NCBI RefSeq assembly: GCF_030272615.1
Contig: NC_081406.1
Coordinates: 191,217,891 to 191,281,890 of the forward strand
Source: Cryptomeria japonica
Taxonomy: Eukaryota; Streptophyta; Pinopsida; Cupressales; Cupressaceae
Reading direction: 5' to 3'
DNA: 64,000 bases
Shown here: positions 22,882 to 35,888 of the stretch, piece by piece
How positions within the stretch are numbered: the stretch's first letter is position 1
How the letters are laid out: every line of letters begins with the position of its first letter
Notes under the pieces: generated by a model
Told to the model about the DNA's origin: nothing
Databases searched by the model: none
What the model saw: the letters and a program-made list of their open reading frames with translations, nothing else
Position numbers and translations under genes: made by a program

Positions 22882-22969
22882 TCATGCTTGAAATGAGGAA
22901 GAAATAACCCCGGGGTTTGATTCATCATGTGATTTTTCACCAGTTTGCTCCTTTCCTTCGAGTACCTAT
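22882..22969 (-). pseudogene. 3' end of minus-strand family-A ORF, separated by the copia insertion
   Basis: Joining across the copia element, the minus-strand frame runs KKKQ at 39440-39431 into VLEGKEQTGEKSHDESNPGV and ISSSFQA-stop (TGA at 22884-22882). The basic 'KKKQ/KKKS' end matches the C-terminus of the family-A copy at about 10020 (LKPKKKSQVEVATQ). This is why I assign this short piece to the same gene. Confidence 0.6.
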
Positions 22970-24196
22970 TGTTAGACAGCTCAAATAACCAGAGGACAAT
23001 TGAGGGGGGGAAATCAGTTGTCACCGGATTAGAGAACTTTAAGCATTCAAAACCTTATTATCGGAACACATAAACTCAATACCAGAGTGCATAAACCAAA
23101 TAACGGAATAACTAATATAGAAATTAAACATAAACATAAATCAAAGAACAATTACCATTCATCCAGAATACATGACACCAAGATTTGTACGTGGCAAACC
23201 CGGTTAAGCGAAAAACCACAGTGGGAAGCCTACCCACAGTCAAATAATACTCCTGTAGTAAGTATGTGATTACAATATGAGGGGATTGCACATGCAAGAA
23301 GGCCAACAACCTAGAGCGCACTGCTCAACACAAAAAGAGCCTCGCTGACTACAAAATAAATCTAGACTATAATCTGGAAGAAGAGTGAACTGCAAGTATA
23401 GCATCTCCTACGCCTGAGTATAGTTTCGGTTAAGCTCAATACGAGAGGCCTTAAACCTCTCTTACCAACCCAATTCGATCACCTATGATCAAACAAAACC
23501 TCTACATATGATTACAACATTATTTTCACAAAGATAAACCTATAACCCACATACCATGATCTATAAAGAGTTCTTACATCATATTTATACCAACCCGAGA
23601 CCTAAACAATTGGGTTGGCCACCTAAAAGATAATACAATAAATTCATAACATAAACCCGCAATCCAATGATCAACCAAGTCCTCTTAGGCCGAAAACAAT
23701 GTAAACCAATCATTAAATCCTATCGATAATGCATTAGGAACATCCTCCAACATGCTACATAAACTAATCCATAACCTAGATAACATTGGACCCAAAGTAG
23801 GTCACCATAAACCAAATCCAACACCACCGAAGAACTGGAACATGAACAAGATAACCAACAACATCCTAAAAGCCATCTAGAAGCCGCACCAACAACACTT
23901 ATCACGTGCATCAAAAGATCTTCAAAAAAGCTCTATCGTTAAAACTCTTACCAGTGACCAAAAGGCTTACTAGAACAAATGATAGCTCCTGAGTCATCAA
24001 ATCCCAAACCAACTGATCAAGATACATATTTAAATAGAATGAATGACAAATCCAAATCAATTCCACAAACCAAAGCATACCAAATTAATATCATAAACCA
24101 ACTACTCTACCGGAACCAACCAGAAACTGGTAAACAACCAAAACAGTCGGTGTTGCCATCAATGCAACACATAATCAATTCCTCCAAATGCCAACA
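22970..24196 (-). repeat. Copia 3' LTR (left copy)
   Basis: It starts TGTTAGACAGCTC and ends ATGCCAACA in plus orientation, so TGTT...AACA both ways. The purine-rich tract abuts its right side. It contains 'AAAAACCACAGTGGG' and 'GTACGTGGCAAACC', the reverse complement of boxes also seen in the LTR-like segments at 24685-26127 and 45435-46386. It shows many point differences from the partner at 38179-39430. Confidence 0.9.
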
Positions 24197-24215
24197 ATCT
24201 CCCCCTTTGGCATTG
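24197..24215 (-). other. Copia polypurine tract
   Basis: On the minus strand the sequence CCAAAGGGGGAGAT directly precedes the LTR start TGTTGGCATTTGG. This is the plus-strand primer position of a copia element. Confidence 0.85.
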
Positions 24216-24589
24216 ATGGCAATACTAGATGTGACAAACATCCAAGAGCCAAGAAACGCCAAACAAGTCTCTCCCTATGGAAGACAACCAACAATCTCCC
24301 ACAAAATGATATAGCGATGAAGCTCTGAACCAAAATGAATGAATTTAGTGAATATATCTTTGTTAAGCTCCAATCTCTCTCCCTTTGACTGATATTCTAT
24401 TAAGCTCTATTTTTCACATATATCTCTCCCCCTTTGACATCAATGCTAAAGATCTGAAATAAATATCAAAGAAAGATCATAAATCATCTGATTCTTATAG
24501 CTGACTACTCCCCCTAAGGAGTAGCACCACCACATCAATCCAAAATGAATAATAGCTCTGATAATGCATACTGGATTGATGCCAATCAG

Positions 24590-24684
24590 CATCACTCATG
24601 TCTCTATCGGAGGGGAAAAAACCCCCAATTTGTCTCTGAAGCACTCAAATAGTTCTTTAGGTAAAGGTTTAGTGAATATGTCTA
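24590..24684 (-). pseudogene. Copia RNase H C-terminal end
   Basis: Minus-strand reading DIFTKPLPKELFECFRDKLG (about 24679-24620), then VFSPPIET and a stop, is the standard end of copia polyproteins. It is separated from the rest of RNase H by the solo LTR at 24685-26127; GTCTA at 24680-24684 is one copy of the target duplication. Confidence 0.85.
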
Positions 24685-26127
24685 TATTGGCATTTGCATG
24701 AAGATTGCATTAATGATATATCATGTTGTCATTGGTGTCAATTAAACCGGTAATGGTATTTATGATATTGCTGATATTATTGTTATTATTGATATTGGCT
24801 TGTAACCGGTAGGAAGAGCTTTGTGGAAGATGCTATAAACCGGTATGTTAAGTTTGTGAGTTGAACCGGTAAACCGGTGTATAAGGTTAAACCTTTTCTA
24901 TGCATTGTAATCAGTAAAGCCTACCTGTTGTTTCTGTTAAACCCTAACCGAGTAAGTTCACTAAAATGGTTATGTTGGTTTATTATCTGATGAGTGGTAA
25001 TGATGGTGACATGTGTGATCATTGTATGACGATAAGTTCAGATTGTTTTGGCGTGTTTGTTTGTTGTCTAGGGAATGAGCAAAGTGGATTGGATCTAATG
25101 CATAGCACATGATAAATTACAAAGTTCATTGAAGCGGTGATCATGGAGCAGTTGGAATTTTCTTGAAGAATGTGAAGAGATTGTTATGATTTCTAACAGT
25201 CAAGATTGTACCGACTTATTTGTAATCTCGATGATGAGAATTAGGTTTTTGTTGTGTTACTGAACTAATTGATTTGTATTTAAGGTCGATGAAGTTGTTT
25301 GTAAAATTTGTTGGCAAGATTGGTAGAAACCATTTGAGTGTGTAGTTTCCTAACTGGTGAATGGATCTACACTTTGAGTAAAGGCAGATTGAAGCTAAAA
25401 AGGATCTGATCAAGCAAATGTAGTTTTATTTAGACAGATCAAGAAAACTTGTTGTTTTCTAACAATTACAGCAGAAGTGAAATCCCTTAACGAGGTAAGC
25501 TCTAACAATCTTGGTTACTTATTAAATCCTCTAACAAGGTGGTCCATTAGCTTGGATTCTCAAACTCTACCGAGGTTACTCCTAACAAGGTATTTTCTTT
25601 TCATCAAGGCATTTTGTAAATCCCTTAACCGGGTGATTCCTAACAGAATTAGTTCTTAACATGACTTATTGTAAAAGCTTTAATAGGCTTGGCTCCTAAC
25701 AGGGTCAACTTCAAAAGAGTTCAGATAGCTATCTTGTGAGTCTCATCTCACCGTGGTTTTTACCTATTTAGGTTTTCCACGTATAAATATTTGTGTCAAG
25801 TGGTGAATGTTTTTGTGGTTATGATCTTATTTGTTGATTTGATTAACTTTTGATAAGGCATGATAACTAGAAGCATTGAGAGATGAAATATGTTGAGATA
25901 TGATTAAGCATTTTGATGTTTACAAGATTGAAGTTGTTTACTGTTAAGTTGTCATAACAGTTAACTGGTTGATGTCAAGTATTCTTACGAGTATTGATCT
26001 TGACTATAATAAGTTTACTTTGTGTGATTGAATTTGAGTTTGGGAACTTTGTATCAGTTTTTCAGTATACTGAATCACCCCCCCTCTCAGTATTCTACCG
26101 GATACTTATTCTTTCATCATACCATTA
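24685..26127 (+). mobile_element. Solo LTR inserted in the copia RNase H region
   Basis: GTCTA flanks the segment (24680-24684 and 26128-26132), and its removal joins NTKEQIVD to DIFTKPLPKE. The ends read TATTGG...CCATTA, most simply decayed TGTTGG...CCATCA. The segment is rich in ACCGGT and has repeated 'CCTCTAACAAGGT' boxes (about 25480-25650), 'CACCGTGGTTTTTACC' and 'AGGTTTTCCACGTATAAAT' (about 25750-25785), then GAATCACCCCCCCCTCTCAG. These boxes are shared with other copia LTRs here. The 1,443-bp length and the lack of coding sequence or a partner LTR indicate a solo LTR. Confidence 0.75.
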
Positions 26128-29100
26128 GTCTACAATTTGCTCTTTAGTATTCACATAAACCAATCTGACTTCATTTTCTTCCACCTTATCCTTTAAAAAG
26201 TTATACTTGATAGATATGTACTTTGTCTTATAATGAAATACTAGATTCTTTGATATACCAATAGCAACAAAGTTATCACAGTGAATAACTACCGGTTCAT
26301 TACAATCCACCTTTATATCATTCAAAATTTGCTTCATCCATAGAACTTGTGTATAGTTAGTAGCAGCACCAACATAGCTTCAACAATAGATAAAGAAGTG
26401 CATGATTGCTTTTTTCTGATCCATGAAACAAGTTTCTTTCCAAGAAAGAAAGCTCCACTGGATGTGCTCTTTCGGTCATCAACATCTCCAGCCCATCTGC
26501 ATCTGTATATGCACATACTGTAAAGTCATCATTTTTAGGATACCACAAACCATACTCAGTTGTTCCTTGCAAATACCTGAAAATCCTTTTCACCGCACTC
26601 TCATGATTTTCTCTAGGATAACTCTGATATCTTGATACAATACAAACTGCATTCATTATATCTAGTCTAGTATGAGTCAAATATAAAAAACCACCAATCA
26701 TAGACTTGTACCTTGTAGGATTTAATGGTGTAGATGCATCAATCTCTGTCAATTTCTCACTTGTAACCATCAAAGTACTAACCGGTTTACAATTTTCCGA
26801 CCCAAATTTGTTCAACAGCTCTCTAGCATACTTAGTTTGACAGATGAAAAATACCTTTGTCAGTTTGAGTAATCTGCAAACCCAAGAAAAATTTCATCTC
26901 CCCAATCATAGACATCTCAAATTCATTCTTCATATTTTTAGAGAATTCCATACATGACTTATCTTCACCTCCAAGAATGATATCATCAACAAAGACCTCA
27001 ATAATTAATATGTCATCATCAGTGATCTTATAATATAAATTACTGTCAACATTACCTTTAGTGAAATCAAGCTTCAAAAGATATTTATCCAATCTTGCAT
27101 ACCAAGCTCTAGGGATTTGTTTCAATCCATATAAAGCTTTCCTTAACCTGTAAACCATGTTTTTGTCATCTGAAAGTGAAAATCCACCAGTTTGCTCAAT
27201 ATAAACTTCCTCTTCAAAATCTCCATTCAGAAATGCACACTTAACATCCATCTGATAAACCTTGTATTTCTTATGGGAAACATAAGCAAAAAATAATCTC
27301 ATAGCTTCAATCCTAGCTACCGGTGCAAAGGTTTCACCACAATCAATTACTTCCTTCTGAGAATATCTTTTACAAACCAATCTAGCTTTATTCCTCACAA
27401 CTTGTCCATCCTCATTCAATTTATTCCTAAAAACCCATTTAGTTCCAATAACATTCTTATTTTTAGGTCGGGGAACTAAAGTCCATGTGTTATTCTTTTC
27501 TATCTGATCTAATTCTTCTTCCATAGCTTTCATCCAACTTTCATCTTTACAAGATTCAATTACTGATGCCAGTTCAAATTGAGAAATAAAACATACCTCA
27601 TCAGCTACCAACCTTCTTCTAGTCATCACTCCTTTTTTTTGTCTCCAATGATCTGATCTTTTGAATGATTCAACCTTACATACCTAGGAGTCTTCTGATT
27701 TTCTATTCCTCTGTCCTGATATTCAGTTACTATTGAATTTTTTGATACTGTTGGAGTAACAAGTTCAAAATTTTGTTTTGGTGTACGTTCTATTGGTTCA
27801 GTTATGATCATTTCAACTACCAGTTCTCTCTCATAAGTTCTAATTTGACTTCTATTCTGCACATCCACTTTGGCATTTGTGCTCTCCACAATTCTTTATA
27901 ATATTTTGTTATAACATCTATATGTTTTGTTTTCATTAGAATAACTAAGAAATATTCCTTCATCACATCTAAGATCAAACATTCCAATGGAATCATCTCT
28001 TTTGATATAGCATTTACTACCAAATAATTTGAAATACTTAATTGACGGTGTATGACCAAACCATAATTCATAAGGTGTCTTACCGATATCTCCTTTGATA
28101 TGAACTCTATTGAATGTGTATATCGTCATGCTTACAGCTTCTCTCTAATAGACATAAGGAAGATTAGCTTCCATCATCATAGTTCTAGTTGCATCCAAGA
28201 TAGTTTTGTTCTTCCTTTCCACAACTCTATTCTGCTGAGGTATCTGGGGTGAAGACAACTATCTCCTTATCCCATTCTTCTCACAATAGCTGTTAAATTC
28301 ACCAAATGTGAATTCTCCACCCTAATTTGACCTTAAACATTTAATATCCACTTCTCTCTTTGTCTCAACTTTATCTTTAAAGATTTTAAACTTTTCAAAT
28401 GCTTCAGACTTCTCCCTTAGAAAAGTAACCCACATCATTCTAGAATAGTCATCAATGATTAGCATGAAATATCTATCACCCTAAAAAAAATTGATTCTAG
28501 CAAGACCACAAAAATCAGCATGAATAAGATCAAGAACATCATTAGATTTGTCTTGTATACTCTTAAAATAAGTTCTGACTTGCTTGCCCATTTCAAATTC
28601 CTTACATACCGGATTATAGGGCTTTACAATCTTAGGTATATCTCTAACTGCCTTAGTAGAACTGATCATCACAATGCAATCAAAATTCACATGACACAAC
28701 CTTTTATGCCATAGCCAACTCTCATCAATTTGTGAAATCAAACATGTCTTCTCACTAGAGTTCAAATGAGAGATATTACCTTTAGTCTCTGTACTGGTTG
28801 CAATCTCCAATCCAGATCTGTTGATAATCTTGCATTTTCTATCCTTGAACTGTAACTGAAATTCCTTATCCACCAACTATCCTACACTCAAAATATTATG
28901 CCTTAAACCTTTAACATAATAAACATTATCACTGTTATGCTTACCATGCAATGATATTGTTCCTCTTCCCTTGATCATCGATGCTTTGTCATCTCCAAAT
29001 CTAACCAGATCACCATCAAATTATTGCATAGATAAGAACTTCCTTTTATCTCCAATCATAAGATGGGAACATCCACTGTCAATTACCCATTCATCCTTGT

Positions 29101-29256
29101 CTTTAATTTTAGCAGCAAGGGCTTTCTCTTTAGGTACTGGATCATCTTCCTTGATGGCCAAAAATACCCATTCCTTTCCATTTTTGGATCCACTAGCTAA
29201 ATCTTGTGTCAATTCATCATCAGAATCAGTCACACCTTCCTCATCAACAAAGTAAC
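26128..29256 (-). pseudogene. Copia pol pseudogene: protease, integrase, RT, RNase H
   Basis: From 29256 downward: protease WVIDSGCSHLMIGD (D-S-G active site kept, about 29090); GAG-pre-integrase WLWHKRLCHVNFDCIVM (about 28720); integrase core DRYFMLIIDDYSRMMWVTFL (about 28480), then GGEFTFGEFNSYCEKNGI; TPYELWFGHTPSIKYFKLFG (about 28065); RT with [20 protein letters not shown] (about 27550), [20 protein letters not shown] (about 27260), [13 protein letters not shown] and FVDDIILGG (about 26990, catalytic DD kept); RNase H PVVIHCDNFVAIGISKN (about 26290). In-frame stops (for example after LSVG, NFF and CLRSN) and frame changes make it inactive. It encodes the enzymes that copy and integrate the element. 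Confidence 0.92.
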
Positions 29257-30514
29257 TGTAAAGCGGAAAAATCAAACCCTAGTTGTTCCTCCCCTCCCCG
29301 ACTCCAAGGAGAGAGAAGGGAGGTCACTAGGGTTGATGGTTTTCACTTAGGGGAGACTTTACATTCAAAAGAGGGGTTGAAACCCACAAGATCCAATCCC
29401 ACACAATGCAAGATTGGATTCTAAATGAGTTTGAAGGGTTGAGACATCAAGGATACCCTCTTTTGTAAAGAATGTAGATAGGATGATTGAACTAAGAATG
29501 CATGTAAAGTAGGAAAGATTCGCTTATAAATAGAGATAGGGATACAGGATGAATCTACGGACCTGGAATTAGCAGTAAAATGTCGAGACGGTGCTGTTCT
29601 GCAAATTTGAGCGAAAGTTGACGGGATGATGGTGCTCGGCGTGCACACAGTCCTCCAAAAAATCCATGAAACGAAGGTGGATCTGTTCGTCTCTGCACAA
29701 GGATTCCAGATCTTCAATTACAGCCGCGTACCTGCAACCTACACATAGAAAAGAGAGGACAATTGGGGGGCTAGGGATGAGGGGTTTGCCTTTAGGTCAA
29801 ACCCCAGTTTTGGAATTAACCAAGAAATGAGAATGCTGTAAATGTAAATGTTTGTAATGTAAACAAGTACTGATACCTTGTTGTAAGAATGTTTGTATTC
29901 TTACATACGAAGGTGTAATGTATGTAGTATGTTGTATGTTGTATGTGATCTCCTCTTCAATGGTTGAATCCTTGTCTTGAATGCAACACTTAGCCTTGAA
30001 TGGAGACTTAGAATGCTCAATTGCTTGAAGGAATGCTTGAATGCTTGAATGTTTGAATGTTTGAATATTGCTTCCGCCTTTTGCCCACATATCTTCCTCC
30101 TCCTTTTGAGAGGGGAAATGTAGTTTATATACTTGTCAATTAGGGTTGATAGACTGATTTTTCTGACCTTGGGCCGACCAGGAAACATTATTTTCCAATT
30201 TGCAAACTTAAAGACCCGATGCCCAAAAGGGACCGGGCCCAAAATAGGGCCAGGGACCAGGGCGTTGGGTGCCATGGTCCTGGGGGACTAGGGCACTGGG
30301 CGCCCTAGTCCAAAAGGACTAGGGCATTGGGCGCCATGGTCCCACCTCCCGGGACAGCAGGGTGCAAGGAGGGATCAGGCCAGGGTGCAGAAAAATGCAG
30401 TTTTTGGTGTTATAAACAGGTTTTGGGGTCTCCATTCAGGTTCAACATTGCGCCGCCATCGTGAAGACCCAAATGTAGTCGAAATTGCAAGTGTCGCAAT
30501 TTTAGGATGCTACA
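29257..30514 (-). repeat. 3' LTR of the gag-only element (left copy)
   Basis: Plus-orientation ends TGTAAAGCGG and GGATGCTACA. It contains TGAATGCTTGAATGTTTGAA short repeats (about 30030-30065) and GC-rich 'GGGCGCC..GGTCC' near-repeats (about 30260-30350: GGACTAGGGCACTGGGCGCC and variants). The mate is at 35889-37131. Confidence 0.92.
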
Positions 30515-30530
30515 TTTAGCCCCCACTTTA
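30515..30530 (-). other. Polypurine tract of the gag-only element
   Basis: Minus strand AAAGTGGGGGCTAAA directly precedes the LTR start TGTAGCATCC, the expected plus-strand priming site. Confidence 0.85.
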
Positions 30531-31293
30531 GCGGGAGTATAAGCATATGCTTATACTTCTCGTAAAGTACAAGGAAACAACATTGAAAGACTTTCACCAC
30601 CTCAAGGAGGCAAGATACACCAAGCCCCTAGTGGACTAAGGATCTTACGACTTCCATTGACAAAGTAAAAGGGAAGATCATGAGGGAGAACCATGACTGT
30701 CAGTAGTAAGTTCCCTCACTATGAGTCATGCAAGAAAGATATCAAAAATTTTCAAGGCAAAGCTAAATTTGTCAAGAAATTTTCAAGTATCTTGAAAAGA
30801 TATGAATGGGATGTATGCCCCCCTACGTTAAAGAGATCGCAAATGCCTCATCGGGGGTGATTTCTTTAAGGTAGTGATACATATAAGAAATGAGAAAGGA
30901 GCACGTTATCACAACGATTTAACCCCCAAGTGTGAGATAAGCCCAAGGATAATAGACACAAAACACAAAGCACAAGGTGACTTCGCTTTCCTCGGGGTCA
31001 GTATGCTGTATGATAATTCATGTATATCATATGTATGTATGCATAATTGTTCTTCATTCCGCAATCAAGGAAGGTCACCTAGAAGAAGGGAACACATGTG
31101 TCTTTTGAGTCAACATGAGAGAGACCAAAAGAGATCTCAATGCTTTGCATCGTCCTCAAGTAGACAACACTAAGGACAACAAATAGAAGAATGAGAATAA
31201 AACATAGAAGAAATAACAAAAGATCAAGAGAGGAGGAGAGAATCTGCTATGCTAATGAAACTAGTCTAGCACGTCATCTACCCCCCGATCTTG

Positions 31294-34200
31294 CTAATCA
31301 ATATTTCGGGAAGGCAGGAAACACGCTAGAGGAGGAACATCCAACACAGCAGATGGAGCTATCACAAGATCCAAACAAGGGCTATGTTCATGTTCCGAGC
31401 CACGTTGTTCTTGTCTAGGAGCTAGGATAAGTGCTTTAGAAAATTCGTTAGATAAATGGTTATCAACATCAACATATTCATATTCACTATCAGAATGAAC
31501 AGGAGTAACATTTTCATCATGAATAACATTTTCATCTATATCATCATCAAGATTTATAAAAATAGGATCTTCAACTCGCACAGGATCAAGACCATCATGC
31601 ATCTTATGTTTAGGAGATTTCGGCTCAATCGTCGGCTGAGGAGAAAATGGAATAATACTGGCTGAAGGTGTTTTTGGGGATTGCAAAGTTTGAGAAGCAG
31701 TTGCCTGAGCTCTAAGACGACGCTTTCGTCGGTGTTCACGTGCAAAATGATTTCATCTAGTCTTAGTAGGAAGCTGAGAAGATTGAGGAGGAGGAATGTT
31801 CTCATCCTTATCACTTGGGTGTTTAGGTTGTGGTCTCTTAGGTTGAATAATAGGAGAAGAGGAAGGTCTCTTCTCTCCATAAGAGGAAGGAGGAGGAACT
31901 GCTCCATATAAGGGAGGAATATTTGGTTTAGGAAGGAGACCAAGTCCATCATGACGAGGAGGTATTGGTCTACTTTTAGGAAGTTTATTAGATATAGGCA
32001 TAGTCACATTCATAGGAATGGGTTGGGAATCTTCTTGAGGAAAGACATTAGTTTTATCTTTCAAGGGAAGGAACTCCTTCTCAAGAATGATAGGAATATC
32101 AAGTTTGGGTGTTCTAGGTTCACTTAGAGATAGGATCATATCTTTTTTCCACTTTTGATAAGATTTAAAAAGATGATCACTTCGCGGAGGAAGAGATTTG
32201 AATTGTTTAGGCCAAAAGTAATCAATAGGAACGCTAGAAGTTCTTTCAGCTGGTTTAAAGAGACTATGATTGACAGTAACAACTTCACCATTATGGGGAA
32301 ATTTCAAACACTTGTGTATAGGAGAAGCAATAGCTTTCATGGAAGATAGCCAAGGATAGCCTAGCTTCACACGAAATTGTTCGGATGATGGAATAATAGC
32401 AAAGTCCACATCAAGGGATTTGTTATGGACCTCAATAGGTAATGTAATAGAACCAATTGCAGGAGAAGAAAATGCATCAAATAATTTCACAACCACATTT
32501 GTTTCATCATAGATCACTTGATTCAATTGCAAAGTAAAAAGAAATTCTTCAGTAATGACATTAACCATGCAAGAAGGATCAATAAGCACTCCACGGCAAG
32601 GTGTATTTTTGAATTTTGCAACTATATATAAAGGACCATCAGGTGCCCTGATAGTTTCACTGGAATCAAATGTGATGGAGGGTTCTTTAGGGATTTTCTG
32701 CTGCTCTACAAAGTTAATCACATTTGGAGTCATAGACACAAGATCATCAGGTGAGATAGAGGAATCATTAGTATCAATCGCATTAGAGGTATGAGAGGGC
32801 AATGGATCAGTAAAAATCTTAAGATTTTGGTTAGGAGGAGCTACAGATGTGTTGCCTTTATCATTCACACCAAAAACAGAGATAGTGTTATTATCAATCA
32901 AATCTTGAATTTTACCCTTTAAAGCAAAACATTTTTCAGTATCATGCCCAGGTTGACGATGAAATTGACAAAAAGATTTGTTATCAAAATAGGGTGAATT
33001 AATTTTTGCAGGATCTATTTGCCTTATAGGAGGAAGAGTAAGCACATTTTGTTCCAATAACTTATTCATAATACTATGCAATGATTCATTCAAAGGAGTA
33101 AACTTTCTTTCTTTCTTGAAAAACTTAGAAATAGGAGGCACACCTGATGCTGCATTCACATTGTTATTGATGATGTTTTCATTGAATTTAATTGACTCTC
33201 TGTTCGGTTTAAACTTCCCAAATGGTTGTTGACTACTATCACCCTTATCACTCGAAGCCATAGGATTTGCTTGTTCCATTTGACTCACAGTCAGTTGATA
33301 ATTGTGAAGAGTTGCGCACAACTGTTGGAAAGAAGTAAACTCAGAAAACATAAGTTTTTCTCTAATATCTTTTTGTAAATTAGAAATAAAGATTCTTTGA
33401 ATATCATTGTCAGGTACTGGAAAGGAAATTTGAGCATACAAATGCTTATATCTACCAATGAAATCAGTCACTTTTTCTTTAACACCTTGTTTACAATGCA
33501 TTAAATCAATCAAAGTAACTTTAGGACTTATGTTGTTTTGAAATTGTTGAATAAAAGCATTTGCAAGTTGTTCGAAAGAAGTAATAGAATAGGAAGGCAA
33601 CGAGCAATACCATTGTAGGGATTTATCTCTTAATGTTCTAGTAAACAGTTTTGCAAGCAACCTTTGGTCATAAGCAAAATCAGTACATATTGTTTGAAAG
33701 GTCTTAACATGTGTTAGAGGATCACCCTTACCATTATAAAGCTCCAAATGCAGAATTTCAACATGTTTAGGGGGGATAGCTCGAACAATGTCAAGAGAAA
33801 GTGGGCTCGCAACATCAAATGTGGGCACACTAAACTTAGATTGATTCATAGAGGCAATTTGTTGTTGTAAAGAAGAGACAGTTTGTGCAAGATTGTTAAT
33901 GGTCGCTTCAGTCGAAGAGTTCATATTAGACGTGTTAGATTGTGATGGAGGTATTATGTTATTGAAAGAAGGTATAGAGTAAGGTGGCGGGACACTATGA
34001 TAGTTAGTCATAGGAGATGATTGGAAAGGAGGAACACTACAAGGAGGAATGGAAGGGTTAAATGAATTGCCCCCTTGCGTCATGTTCATTTGTGGAGATA
34101 TAAGAGGAACATTCATTGAAGGAATGAATGAAGAAGTTGGATGGAATGAAGGAAGAGGCTTGATTGAAAAAAAGGGATTGCCCCCATGACTGGTGATCAT

Positions 34201-34704
34201 AGGAGGAATGTCTTGTATTGAAGTTGTCATTATGTTTGATGTAAAAGTAGGTATACTAGCAGTAGAAGTTGTCGAAGGAATAGAATGATCAACTTGAGTA
34301 GGAGGTTGTGTATAACCTAAAGTTTCGGCACAACTCTTCATAGGCATCACATTCAAATCCACAATGTGTGCAATACCACGCAAAATATCAATTCCATTCT
34401 TATCACTTTGAACCATACATTTTAGACCCTCAATTAATGAAAGAGCTTCACTATCAGGGTATTCTTGAGACATCCATTGTCGAAAATCATCAAATTGGTT
34501 ATCCAATTTTGAAAGTTGTTCTACAGAAACCTCATGGAGAGCTTCTTTATCATTAAGAGGATTAGAGGAATTACCCATGTCCTCGTTAAAAAGGCCATTC
34601 AAATTAGGTTCCATCTCCTCAGTAATTACACCTTGGAAAGACTTAATTCTAAGGCTTCGTCTAACGGGAATAGTGTAAGTAGGGCTTATTGTTGTAAAAC
34701 TCAT
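31294..34704 (-). pseudogene. Gag plus retropepsin-like ORF with one in-frame stop
   Basis: ATG at 34704 opens 983 codons to a TGA at 31755-31753; the same frame then continues about 150 codons to 31294. Rough domains: Ser/Pro/Met-rich N-terminus (1-290); retrotransposon gag (about 300-470) with LELYNGKGDPLTHVKTFQTI and LFTRTLRDKSLQWYCSLPSY; FCQFHRQPGHDTEKCFALKG (about 590), a C-H-x-GH-C knuckle-like motif; a retropepsin-like fold (about 690-810) in which the active-site segment reads VLIDPSCMVNVITEEF, so the D-S/T-G triplet is not intact, ending with KLGYPWLSSM; a Pro/Lys tail. The part after the stop is Asp/Glu-rich. An almost undamaged frame of this length suggests recent origin. Gag builds the particle; the protease-like part may be inactive. 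Confidence 0.88.
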
Positions 34705-34739
34705 GCACTAAAGAGAGAGAGAAGATTTTGAATTTTAGA

Positions 34740-35520
34740 GGTAGCAAATTTCAATAAAATCAGCCAATCTCCTAGATTTAAGCTGTTAAATGCAATCAGG
34801 ACAATCTCCCAAAATTTCAGAAAAAATGTCAGGTACCGTGGCGAACGGAGTGCACACGGTCCTTGCAACTTTTTTCGAAATTTTCAAGGATGAAAGTTTT
34901 GATGATTTTAAAGCCAATCTGAAAAAAATGAGCGATTTTATGATCTGTAGATAGGCCAAATTAAAGTTGCAATCTCAAAATTGAACCCTACCAAGATTGT
35001 TGAAAAATGTAAAATTTGAATTTTGAAAAAGAGAGGGAAACTGAAATTTTGAATTTTATGATTTTAGAGGGAATGCTGAAAGCAATGCAGGCTTTGAAAT
35101 TTAAAATTTGACTCAATTTCATACAAAATTCGAATTTGAAAGTGGAAATCAAGGTTGTTGCAATTAAACACTTAATTTCAAAAGTCACAAACTACAAAAA
35201 TTTGAATAAAGCACTGAAATTTCGAATGAATGCCAACACACTTTTCAGATTTAGGACTGTAAGAAACACAATTTTGATATGAATTTCAATTTCAATAATT
35301 TTTGAATCATTAGAAGCCTCAATCCAAGCAATCGCTAGACCAACTTTGACTTTAATTTTGAAAATGTTAGAATTGATAAAATCAGCCAAAATTCTGGATT
35401 TTAGCAGAAAAATACAGTAAGATCTAGCTCCCGAAATTTCAGAAAAAATGTCAGGGACGATGGCGCTCGGGGTGTACACGGTCCTCGCAACTTTTTTTCA
35501 AATTTTCAAGGATGAAAGAT
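34740..35520 (-). repeat. Duplicated leader block sharing a motif with the LTRs
   Basis: About 34750-34910 and 35370-35530 are diverged direct copies (AAATCAGCCAA..., then AAATTTCAGAAAAAATGTCA, then TTTTCAAGGATGAAAG), about 615 bp apart. Both hold a segment like GATGGCGCTCGGGGTGTACA followed by CGGTCCT, and a similar segment (GGCGTGCACAC.GTCCTCC) lies in each LTR at about 29632 and 36261. So four related copies exist within one element, in its untranslated leader and its LTRs. Confidence 0.65.
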
Positions 35521-35866
35521 ATTGTGATTTTATTGCGGAATCCAAAGTTACAGCCGATTTGGAGGTGTTTTGATCAGTGAAATTATCGGTCAAAGGTTGA
35601 ATCAAGAGGGTTTTAAAAATTAGGGTTTTGACACTTAACCACTTAATTTTCAGAATTAAAGCACAAATATGAATTGATAATTTTCAATAGAAGGGTAGAT
35701 CTGAAACAAGCATTAACAATTAAACATTTCACAAGCTTAATTACTAAAAAGAAAATTTTAGGGTTTTTATGCAATTAGCCTCTAAAATTTGCAAAAGATC
35801 AAACATGGAAATGTAATTAGGGAAGCAAAGTTTTCAGATCTAACCATGAATAATCAGAATGAGGAT

Positions 35867-35885
35867 GTTCACGTCGGGTTCACCA
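35867..35885 (-). other. Primer-binding site of the gag-only element
   Basis: On the minus strand, three bases after the LTR, TGGTGAACCCGACGTGAAC begins with the TGG that pairs with a tRNA 3' CCA. I cannot name the tRNA with certainty. Confidence 0.7.
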
Positions 35886-35888
35886 AAA

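Noticed and set aside
31456-31911. Plus-strand open frames opposite the gag-only ORF
   Set aside because: They are shadows of the long minus-strand ORF at 34704-31294; the composition (Arg/Ile-rich) follows from that.
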